Below are positions 1-11,800 of a stretch of DNA of 64,000 nt, in pieces. Location: contig JAPXFY010000015.1 in the NCBI GenBank assembly GCA_030674185.1, positions 19,321,989 through 19,385,988 of the forward strand, in the 5' to 3' direction. This stretch comes from Monoplex corrugatus. Its lineage: Eukaryota > Mollusca > Gastropoda > Littorinimorpha > Ranellidae. Position 1 is the stretch's first letter, and every line of letters starts with the position of its first letter. The translations under genes and the position numbers were made by a program. A model generated the notes under the pieces. It saw only the letters and a program-made list of their open reading frames with translations, was not told the DNA's origin and did no database searches.

Positions 1-275
1 CTTTGTAAAGCAAGTTTATATACACTTACAATATTACATTTACTGGTATTATATGTGTGTCTTTGTAAAGCAAGTTTATATAAATTGTGTGTAGTTTGCA
101 TGTATATATGTATAATTGAGATAATATATAATATAAAGGCATATATATATGTATATATAGATATATACACATATGTATAAAGGCATATATATGTATATAT
201 ATTCATACACATATATTCTGTCTTTCTCCCTAATTACATATCTATATCAATCTATCTTTATCTATCTATCTGTGC

Positions 276-325
276 CCTTACACACACATGCACACACACA
301 GACGTGCACACACACACACACACCA

Positions 326-366
<41 letters not shown>
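276..366. repeat. (CA)n microsatellite
   Basis: Nearly pure CA dinucleotides with a few CACC interruptions. Apparent ORFs of repeated Thr-His here are artefacts. Confidence 0.95.
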
Positions 367-367
<1 letters not shown>

Positions 368-1680
368 CTCAGGGTGACAGATGTTCAGACAAAATAAACA
401 AACCCTAGAACCTCTACTGGTGAAATATGATACTCCAGCCAAATCTTTAGGGACAGGACCCAGTCACATCTTTAAAGCAAGGGCAGCCTAGGCAAGTGTC
501 AGTGACAGAACTGAGTATCTCCTTTCTTGGTCTCTATAGCTACCACCAGCTGTGTGAGAGGCAGATGGCCTGTGAGCATGATCAACTAGAGAAACTGAAC
601 ACAGGTTAGACTGAGCCATTTGAGAGAGATGGTGAAAACTGAGTTTATATATAAATGGTAGATGATTGTGGTGTGGTACGGTGTTTGGGTTTTTTGCTTT
701 GTTAAGGTACCGGTAAGGCATAACATTGTATTTTTATGTATTGATGTATGTGGTTTGTGTGTCTGTGTGTCTGTGTGTGTGTGTGTTGTCGGCACAACTT
801 TTGTGTTAACCTTTTATGTGACAGTAATTTTAAATGAATGGTTTATGATGATGATGATTGAGGGATGGAAGGGGCAGGTGTTTGAATGTGTATGTGCATG
901 TTGTAAGTTTGGCTGATTGCTAATAATAATTTATATACCGTATGATAATTTCTTGTGGTCATACATGCTCCATATGAACTTATATGTATGATGGGAGGTA
1001 GATATCTCTCTTAGGAATAACTTGGAAGTCCACCTTACACTGTAAAAAAAAATTCCAGTTGAAATAAAAATGTCAAATTTCTCCAATTTTCCTGTTATCA
1101 AAATTCAGTTGAAATGAAAATTTCAGTTTGTCCAGTTTTCCTGTTACATAGTCTGTATTTATAAAACAATTGTTTTTGTTTTCTGTCTCTTTTTCTATCC
1201 TGCTTTAGTAAGGTGGCATTGCTTTCATACTGCTCATTTTGGCTGTCCACACATCATCAACCAAAGTTCTTTCAGTTCAGGTCCTAGTGACAGGAAATCC
1301 TAAGACTCCAGCTGTGTCACACTACTAATAGGGCCACTCTTCGGAGAAGACTCTGCACTGCTGATGGAGTTCCGCAGTTCCTGTGCTGATCCAACATACA
1401 CATGACACTGCCAACCACACCCACTTCTAATGACAGTAATTATTCAGTCATGGAGCTGGATAACAGCAATGTCCACTTTATTTAATAACTTCTTCACAGA
1501 TGTGCATCATTGGTTTTTATGATTATACAGTATCTGGTCCATTTACATGTTACAGCATTTTTGTGTATTTATTTGCATTTTGTTTTTGTTTTTGTCTATT
1601 TCTGTCCATAACTTTATTTTTACAAAAATTTCAGCTTTTCTCTGGTTGGCAAAGTTTATACTAAAATGAGGCTGTTTTCT

Positions 1681-1682
1681 GT

Positions 1683-1737
<55 letters not shown>

Positions 1738-1746
1738 ACACACACA

Positions 1747-1832
<86 letters not shown>

Positions 1833-1858
1833 GAGAGACAGAGAGAGAGAAAGAGAGA
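1681..1858. repeat. Compound (TC)n-(AC)n-(AG)n microsatellite
   Basis: About 50 bp of TC, about 90 bp of AC and about 30 bp of AG in sequence. Confidence 0.95.
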
Positions 1859-2701
1859 TAACAACAGACAAACAAAAACAAAAAAAGAATTAAAAATTGT
1901 TAGATTGAAAACTGTGAAGTTTTGCATGATTTGACTTTTTTGTTTGATGGATATGACTATGAGAAAACATAGATTTAATTTAAAACTGGAAGCAGATACC
2001 TCTCCCTCAAAATTTGAGATTGTATCATTTGCAAGTTCATGAAGAAATCTCAGCATATCTCATTGAAACATTATTGACAACATTCTGTTTGAATAAATGC
2101 TTTTTCTGACTGTATCAGAGAGGATATAAATGCTAGTCTTTCAGTTAATGACCGGCAGCAATCTCCACTGTTGATACTGCAGTGTTGGTTTTTACTCTTG
2201 ATATTTTCTGTCAGTAAATATGGTAAGTAAATGATATGCTAATCATAAATCACACTTGTACTAAGTTAGTTACAACATAGTGTTAAGTCAGTAAACAGCT
2301 AGGAAGATGTTAACAAGAAACTCCATGAGGGTGTGGATGCGACCCAGAGTACCGATGCCTTGCCATTGTCTGAACTCTCGCCTCCCAAGCTCCTTATGCC
2401 AATTGACAGTCATTCCTTCGAGCAAAGGGGGGCTGTCCATGCGTTGCATGACCCATTCGGACCCAGTCATCAGTTACCATGTTTACATATCAAATGGCAA
2501 GGTGGGGAGATGACAAATCCTGGACATAGCCATACAATGTGTACCAATCACGTCCAGCCCAGCCTCTGGACCAAGAGAGAGTGGAAGATCCCTCTCTCAC
2601 CCCATTCTGATCTTCTGCTAAGTAAATGATGTGCAAATCAAATCGCACTTGTACTAAATTGGGTCATTAATATTGATTGATGTTACAGTCGTGTGTGAAG
2701 C

Positions 2702-2824
2702 ATGGATAGAAAACCATCACTTGGAGAGGGGCAGGTAGCTGTCGAGGTCAGCAACCCAAGGGAGATTAAACGAGAGACGCGCTACAAAAAGAGTGAGGTG
2801 ACATCTCTTCATCATTCATATCCT
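2702..2824 (+). CDS. ureD: ureD exon 1 (residues 1-41)
   Basis: Starts [12 protein letters not shown] and ends with codons for Ser-Tyr-Pro before donor GTGAGT, phase 0. The following intron 1 (2825-3823) carries a GT microsatellite and a tRNA-derived SINE. The UreD family has a short variable N-terminus ending in a Tyr-Pro that leads into the first conserved strand, as here. Confidence 0.85.
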
Positions 2825-3062
2825 GTGAGTTGCTCGTTTAGTTTTCTTTTTCACATTTACACAAGTTACAGGATCTTTTGTGTGAAATCTGCAAATGTCT
2901 GTGGACTAAATAAGTTAAAAATGAAATGAAGAAATGAGATACTAGAAACAAGTAAATAGATAACAAGAAAGCAAGACACCATTATCAAGACAAATGTATT
3001 ATACACAGTTTTTCTCTGTTCAGTATAGGAAATATTCTTCATGTTTTCTCAGAGTGTGTGTG

Positions 3063-3110
<48 letters not shown>

Positions 3111-6100
3111 GTTTGTTTGTATTTTATTTGTGTGAGTGTGTGTGTTTTGTGTGTGAGAGAGAGAGAGACCGACAGACAGACAGACATAGAGACAGAGAGA
3201 GCACAAAATGGAAATGCTCACTTCAAGTTTATTGCAAAACCATGCGTTTGACATGAATTTTATTTTATGCTGAAAGTAATGCTATTCAAACTTTATCAAA
3301 GTTTTGTAATAACAAATGAAAAGGAGATGACAGGTGCAGTAGACAAGTGGGTAAGATGTTGGACTTCCAGTTGGAAAGGTCTGGGTTCATTCTTGTAAGG
3401 GTATCTCCCACCTTGTGGGTAAAGGATGGATATTTTTCCAATCTCTCAGATTAACTAGTGTGCAGTCTAGGTAGTGCCTAAACCCCTTTGTATGTGTATA
3501 TGTGTGCAGAATGTCAAATATGCATGTTAAAGATTCTGTAAGTCTTGTCAGTATTCAGTGGATTTTGGAAACCTGCACACCCACCAAGGACGGAGTGTGC
3601 AGACTTGTGCAGCAGTATAGCATCTGCACAGTGTAGGCAAAAACTACAGGCATACATGCATCTGATGAAAAAAAATTGGAATGCTAAAAAATATTTTTAG
3701 GATGAAAGAAATAAAACCAGGCAATTTTGAATTGCAAGTTTTACACTAACTTCATTATTTATTATTTTCATTGTTTATTTGACTTTTTTTATCTGTGTTA
3801 GTTTATTTTGAGTTTTCTTTCAGTTACGCCTCTTGGTGCCAGAGCATGCCAGTGCTTCAGAGTGTCGATGGATTTTCCCTTTGACGTTTGGTGGAGGATT
3901 GGTGGGAGGGGACATCATCAACATCGACTATGAAGTGGGAGAGTGTGCTGCTGCTTTGGTCACCAGTCAAGAGTCCACCAAGGTGTGTCAGTTGTGCGAG
4001 TAATTATGCTTTTTTATCGTTATTATTTTGTTTTTGTGCAGTGTTTTGATTTAGTTTGTTTTTTTAAGCCTTTTTGCTGTTTTTGCTTTGTCTGTTTTTC
4101 TTCAGGCATGGAATTTTTCGAAAGAGAATACTTTGAATGAATGAATGATTTTTCTATTTTTCTATGCGCTGCTACAAGTTCTATGTTGCCCGTTCTTTCC
4201 CTTGTTTATTTTTCTTTTTCTACATTTCCATACTGCGTCACTGGCATTAGTCTCATGCTGCCATTCTTAGCTTCTCTACACCACACCAAACCAAAATACC
4301 AGTGCCAGGAAACTTCAGACTTCAGAGCATGTTAGTGCATAGCCTGTATGTGTTGTGTCTTTATTCTGTTAAATTTAAGACTAAAACATAAGTGCACTTA
4401 GGGCCTGGGTGGTTTAGTGGAAGAGCACACACATTCCATTTTGATTGTACTGATTCAAGCGTAGTTTATGATGTGAAGAAGTTTTTGTGTGCCAGTCGTT
4501 CCATCTGCTTCAAACCTGCTCTCCATGCCAGGATTAAAATTTATTGACTTGTCCTTGTGTTTGGTTCTAAGCTAGGCAAACTGTTTCTGCTATCATTCCC
4601 ATACTTATCTCATAGCTGGTCAACTTGTTATTCAGGTTTGCGTCTATTTACCGTGTTATTGTGATCATAATATCTAAAATCAGTACATATGGGAAGAATC
4701 CTGTTTGCAGGTCCTTCTTGTTCTTTTCTTTATAATTTCATTGTAGAAAGTAAAAGGGGAAGGTCATCATCATCATCATCATCATCATATGACCTGCCGT
4801 ATGTGCATGGTGATCATGGCCCTCCATACAAATCTGTCTTTTGTCACTGCAAGTACTTCTTCCACCCTATCTGTCTTCATCCACAATGCAAGTCTGTCCA
4901 GTATTTTCTCCTGAGTCCACCTAATGCTCTTTTTCCCTCCATCTTTCCTGTCCTGTTGTGATTAGGTGCTCAAATTTCTCTTACCTCATGAAATATTCTA
5001 TAAATGTTGCTTGTCTTTTCTTAATCTTCTTCAGTAATTTTCTTTTTCTATTTGTCTTTTCAAGACTTTTTTTTTCTTTTTTTTGTTTTGTTTTTTTGTT
5101 GCTGTCCATGGAACTTATAACATTCTTCTTAAAAATCACATTTCAGCTGCTTCAGTCTTGTTCTGACTTTGAATGTTGACTGTCCACGTTTCACATCTGT
5201 ACAACAGTGTTGGTACTATATAATGCTGAAGAACTCTCTTCATGTTAATTGATAGGCATTTGTTGGTAAGAGCGCTTTTCATTTTCTTGAATGCTCTTTT
5301 AGCTTCACCAATTCTGCTGGATATTTCTAATGTGCATCTGCCGCCTGGTGAGATGACTGTTCCCAGATAGTTAAACTTATCAACTTGTCTCAATGTTGTG
5401 CCAATTGCTATTATTTGGCATGGGGAAATTTCTTCTTTTTTTTTTTTTTTATTGATAATCATGACTTCAGTCTTCTTGCTGTTTAGCTCCAACCCTTTAT
5501 TTCTGTTTTCTGCTTCTATTATATTCACAAGATTTTGTACGTCTTTTTCATCTTCTGCAATTAAAACAGTATCATCTGCGTAATGAAGATTGTTTAACCA
5601 TTTTTCTCCAACCTGTATCTCATTCTTCTAGGTTTCTCAGGATGGTTTCGCTGTAAAATGAAAACAAATCTGGTGACAGAACACATCCCTGATATTTTGG
5701 AAAGAGCTTATATCATTTTCTACTCACATTGCTGCTGTTTGTTCCTCCAAAAGAGGAGGGTGGGCAGAGAAATTGCTGACTGCGACTTGACCTCCAGACC
5801 TCTGTCTTCACTGGTTCCTCAGGCAAGCAATTTATTCTCTGGGTCACCATTCTGCTACGGTGAACACGGAATGCTCAAATTACCTGTATGTGACATTGGA
5901 TTGGAAAACCTGACTGAAGATGGAGCCAGCCAGTCATAGCTACTAACATAAATAGCTTCATAGGGTGAAACATTTGACAACTTAGATTTTTTTTAACAAT
6001 ATTTCAAGCTCTAAGCATGTAATATGATATTTATTGCCCAAAGTTTTATGGCCACAAGCACAATAAAAATCAGTTAAAAACAATAGTTTCAAAATTGTAC

Positions 6101-6455
6101 AAGTTTATCACTTCCCTTGTCAAAAGCACACGTACAAAATTTAAACTCATCTGAAAAGAAAACTATAATAAATGAATTGTTTTTTGAAATTTTAAATTAA
6201 GTTAAAAAGTAAGAGATGAAAATGTTGCACTTTAACCTCAGTTTTATATGTTGCATCATATATAAAACTTTATTTTGCGTGGGTTTCCATTCTGACAGAT
6301 CTACCACTGCAGAGAAGGGGAGGTGAGTGAGCAGAACTTGAACTACCGCGTCAGTGACAAAGCGTTTTTGGCCGTGTTGGGAGACCCTGTGGTATGCTTT
6401 GCTGATGCCTGCTTTAAACAGACACAGGTAAGTATAAGGTAAGCATTGTTTTGTA

Positions 6456-6494
<39 letters not shown>

Positions 6495-8758
6495 ATGATG
6501 ATGATGATGATGATGATGATAATGTGTATAACTAAACATGAAGAGGAAAGTTGGACAATTTTATTCGTGGCGGTTGGGATGTAGAGTTTGCTCAAGAAAG
6601 ATTCATTGCAATCAGACAAATTCATTGTCATTCTTCGCAGAGATTCATTGCAATCAGACAGTTTTACTGGAATTCTTTGCAATCAGACTATTCCATAAGC
6701 GCTCCATTTAAGTCTGCCAACACTAAGTCTTATCTGGCAGGCTACCCCTGATGGAATGCCACAGGCTATTACATAATGTCTCGCATTGACTATTGCAATT
6801 CACTCCTGTCTGGTCTTCCTGCCTCCACCATTCACATCCTACAGCGCATTCAAAACAATGCTGCACGCCTTGTACTCAAAAAGAAAAAAGCTGACCACAT
6901 ATCTCCTCTCCTGGCACAACTTCACTGGCTCCCTGTATCAAAGCGCATACAGTACAAACTAGACACCATGTGCTACAAAAGCCTCAATAACGCAGCCCCC
7001 GATTACCTGTCAAGCCTACTTGATATCTATGTTCCCTCACGTACCCTCCGCTCTGCCTCCGATCCTCTGACTTTTCGCTTTCTACGCACCAAGCTCAATA
7101 CCTACGGTCCACGAGCCTTCTCTGTTTCTGGTCCACTTTCCTGGAACAAACTTCCTCTCTCTGTCCATCAGCAACCTACTTTTGTCTCCTTCAAGTCCGC
7201 TCTCAAAACTCACCTTTTCTCCTCTGCATAAAATCCTGACCTCACTCATCCTCCCTCTGTAGCCTGTCTCTACTCGGAGGGGAATCACATTGTAATATAT
7301 ATTTGTATATAATATGCTCTCTATAATTTTCCATTGCTTTTATTCTTTTTCCCCATTTATAGCCATGTGTGGGTGCGTGTGTGCGTGTGTGTGCGCGCGT
7401 GCGTGAGTGTATGTTCAGCGCTTAGATTTGATTTTTATCGAGATTTTGCGCTATATAAATATTGTAATTATTATTATTATTATTATTATCCCCACCTTTT
7501 GGAAGTTCTGTGCTAGAAATTTCCTCTTTTCTGTCACTCTCTTTGTTTTTTTCTTCCTCCTTTGCTTTCTGTCATTTCTTCCTATCATTTTCTGCCTTGC
7601 TGGTCCATTCACCTGTATGTGTTCAATAAAGTTTTACATACTTTCTCTTAGGATTGATAATTGGGTACATGTATTAAGTGCATTTTTGGCTCTAGGGAAA
7701 TGAGGTATGTGGAAGCAATTTTAGGTAATTTAGGCCCATTTCTTTTTTTTTATTAGTTTAGTGTCCTTAGCTATGTTTAAATTTGTCTTCAGGTATGTTT
7801 TTTAAATCCCCTGTGCAATAAATTGGACAGAGTGGTCAATGCCAGGGGCATCTCCTTAGATTATGTGCGCAAATGCATTGATATGTGTACTTAATTTTTT
7901 TTCCTGTTGAAGTATTGTGCATGTTTTGAAACATTTAGAGCCCTGATATGATATAGCTCTATGCAGTTGGTTGGGCTTTAAACAATAACAATAACAATCT
8001 GGCAGACTCTCTGAGCCTGTGTAAAACCTTACGCACTGGCAAGGTCTTGAAATGGGGATGAGGGGGGGTTAGGAGGATGTAAACACTAAGCTGACGCTAC
8101 CAGAATGATGGAAGCACTAAGATGGGCGGCCAGCAGGCCAGTTTTTAATGTTGCAGGCTGGGATTGAACTCAAGACATCAGGTCCTGAGTCCACAGTTTT
8201 ATCAACAGTTCCAGCCAGACTGCATGAATTTTATTCAATACAATGGTGGTGGTTGTAATTGTAACTCTTTGACTCCCTCACCCTATCCACCAACTGCAAA
8301 CACTTGACCCTTTGGCTCCCTCACCCTATTCACCAGCTTCCTGCAGCGTGGTTGACAATGCAGGATGCTGGTGGACAGGGTGCGGGAGTTAAAAGGTTAA
8401 CGTTATGGATGCCAAGTGTGTGTGTGTGTGTGTTTGTTTGGTGTGGATGTGTGTGGATGTGTATGTGTGTGTGTGTTTGGTATGTGCTTGCGTGTATGTA
8501 CCAGGGCTTAAAATGTTCCACGTCTGGGCAGAATTCCACGATTTCAGTTTGTCAAAAAAACAAAAAAAACAACAAAAAACAAAAATCGAAAGGAGCAAGG
8601 CATCCGTGATTGGCTTGCAAGCATTCATAGCAACGGCGCGCAAGTTATGGCCCCTGATTTGCCCCCGGACCCCCCTAGTTTCAGTGGTTTTTTCCTCCTG
8701 TTTTAAGCCCTGATGTGCGTTTGTGTGTGTGTGTGTGTGTGCGTGTGCGTGTGCGTGT

Positions 8759-8802
<44 letters not shown>

Positions 8803-11800
8803 ATACATGGTTTGGTATGTGGTTTTCACTCAGTTTCATGTTGTATGCATGTTTCTGATTTGGGTGTTTCATGTGTAACACTATTTCATATTGTATGCGT
8901 GTTTCTGACAATGTTTGGTGTTTCATGTGTTAACGTTCCATGTGGCCAGAGGGTCAGGATGAGCAGCAGCAGTAGTCTAATTCTCCTTGACTGGGTCACA
9001 GCTGGCAGAATAGCACTAGAAGAGATCTGGCAGTTCAGAAGGTGAGAGATTTTCACTCTGCCTTTGTTTGGAATAGTGACGTAGTAGCTTAGTAAACAAG
9101 GTGTCTGTTGATGTTTAGAAGTACCTGTGGAATAAACGAGAATTGTGACATAGTAGCTTGGTAAAGATGGTGGCTCTTGGTGTTTAGAAGTACCTGTCGA
9201 ATAAACGAGAATGGTGACATAGTAGCTTAGTAAACAAAGTGTCTGTTGGTGTTTGGAAGTACCTGTCGAATAAACGAGAATGGTGACATAGTAGCTTAGT
9301 AAACAAGGTGTCCCTTGGTGTTTAGAAGTACCTGCTGAGTAAATGAGAGGTTTCCTAGTGTTTAGAACTACCTGCTTAACTCTTCGGAGACGTAACAGCG
9401 GATATTCCGCTGCAGCTGGCCAAACCATTAGAGACGTGACAGCAGACATTCCACTGCAGCTGGCCAAACCATTAGAGACGTGATAGCGGATTTTCCACTG
9501 CGGTTTTTAAAAATAGATGCAAGCCGGTCGCTGGTCTAGGGGAACTAACTACACATATAGGAACACTCTTTGGTATCTTCTGAAGTGTTCGTTACTTCCC
9601 TTGCATCGATTTTATCCCGATTAGTTACAGTTTTTGCCTTTATCCAAACCAACCGGAGTGACTGTCCTTGCACCAAAATGGCGACATTTAGGCATTCTTC
9701 TTCAAAGGATCGTCATAATCACTTTGCTGCTTCACCTGTGTGAAAACAAAGCTGTGTTTGTTCTTTTATATCTTCTGGTCATACCAAGGACTTGTGATTA
9801 CCTGGATTTCTGGATTAGCTGGTCAAGAATGGGTGTTTTACTGACTTTATGTGTTGGATTACTGTCAATCAAAAACTTCTTTCCCAGAGCCAAAACCCTA
9901 CCCCATTTCACCTTCTAGGAAGGTAAGTAGAATAGATGTATTGTCCTTGTATGTAGCTTCAGCTCAAAGAGCGTAAATTGAATTTTCTTTTGATATAAAA
10001 TATGTTTTTGTGCTGTAAAATCTGTATTTTTGAGAATTTTTTGAAAACCCCCCAAAATCGTGCGTCTCCAAGGGTTGTGGCAGGTCCCGTTGATCGCGTC
10101 CACGGTGGTTGTGCAAGGCAACTATATTACGTCTTCAAAGAGTTAATAAATGAGAGTTACTGTTATTTTTGTTTAGAGCCCGGCCGACTGCAGAGAGCCA
10201 TATCAGGACTATAACCAGTTCAAAAGATACACAATACTTCAACAGGGAAAAAAAAATCAAGTACACATATTAATGCATTCGCACACATAATCTAAAGAGA
10301 TGTCCCTGACGTTTACCACTCCATCCAAGTCATCATACAGGTGATTTAAAAAACATACCTGAATACATATTTAAACATAACTAAGGACACTAAAAACATA
10401 TATAAAAACGTGCATAAGTTACTTAAAATTGCTTCCACATATCTCATTTCCCTAGATTCAGAAATGCACTTAACGCATGTACCCAATTATCAATCTTAAG
10501 AGAAAGTACATGAGACTTTTATTGAACACATACAGGTGAATGGACCAGCAAGGCAGAAAATGACAGGAAGAAATGACAGAAAGCAAAGGAACATTTCAGA
10601 AACAAAGACAGTGACAGAAAATCAAAGAAATTTCCAGAAGGTGGGATACTATTTATACTGAAAGAGCCCCAGGCGTCCCCTCAGTGGGATGGGATCTCTA
10701 AAGTTCAGAAGAATTAGAGGTTTTGTTGTTTAGGAATACCTGCCTAATAAACAAGAGTTCACCTAGTGTTTAGAAGTACCTGGTGATAAATGAGAAGTCC
10801 CATGGTGTTCAGAAAAGTACCTGGCTGATAAATAAGAGTTTCCATAGTGTTCAGAAATACCTGGCTAATAAACAAGAGGTCTGTTTGTGTTTAGAAGTAC
10901 TTTTTGAATAAATGAAAGGTGCTCAAACGTTTAGAAGAACCTGCCAAATGAGTGAGAATCCACAAATGTTCAGAACTACCTGTCTGGTAAATGAGAGGGC
11001 CCAAAAAGTCCATGGGCAGGGATTTTTTCACCCTTCTGTTCTAGATGTTGAGTGATGGTGTGGATGTTGGTCTTTTTAACCCTTTGACTCCCACACCATA
11101 TCCACCAACTGAAAAAAACGACCCTTTGATTCCCCCACCCTATCCACCAACTTCCTGTAGGAAGCTAGTGGATAGGGCAAGGGAATCAAAGGGTTAAGTT
11201 TTTGCTTTGCTAGCATGGTTGTCAAAGCAGGATGCTGGAGGACAGGGTCAAAGGGTTAATGAGACAAATTTGAGATTCCTTCTCAGGCACCTGGTGCCCA
11301 TGGAAAAATTCATGATAACAGACAAGTTGTCTGTGACAAATTTCTTTAGTAAAAACCACTTTCATAGGCAAACACAAGCAGGTAGACAAACAAGGGAAAA
11401 AAAAACAAAGAAGAAGAAAAATATGATGATGCTGTGCTGTGACGATATTCTTGCTGGGACGAGCGGTCCACATTTCACATGATATATCTGTGGTGAGAAG
11501 ATGAAAAATATTGGAGATTTATTACCGGGGGGTTTCTCAGTCAGCCAGGCTCTATGACCGAGCAATTGCTGTTGTTAATATGGGGAACTTAACTCTTTGG
11601 CGTCTTGACGGCAGTCTGCTGCCGCCCATCTATACCGCGATCTTAGTCGTGACGGCAGGCTGGTGCCGTCGGAAAATGCCATTTTTTTATTTATAACATG
11701 AGCAGTATTCGAGGGAGAAAACTCCTGAAAGTCAAAGTGTAATCATCTATGCATCGATTGCTTCCCTTAGACCGTATCTAATCATCATACAGTCTTTGTC

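Larger units (their letters stand above)
1..2700. other. Region upstream of ureD; no gene recognised
   Basis: Contains a direct repeat at the left edge (1-30 and 61-90 are nearly identical), AT-rich sequence, microsatellites and no ORF with recognisable homology. No TATA box or CpG-rich promoter could be assigned to ureD. A diverged ~50-bp direct repeat (2222-2272 and 2620-2670) flanks about 350 bp of unclassified sequence. Confidence 0.6.

Noticed and set aside
2288..2629. Overlapping ORFs between the two direct repeats
   Set aside because: Different frames and strands of one non-repetitive segment; no splice or homology support.
8886..9467. 193-codon minus-strand ORF with repeated [19 protein letters not shown]
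   Set aside because: It is the reverse frame of the 68-bp minisatellite and lies over ureD exon 4 on the other strand.
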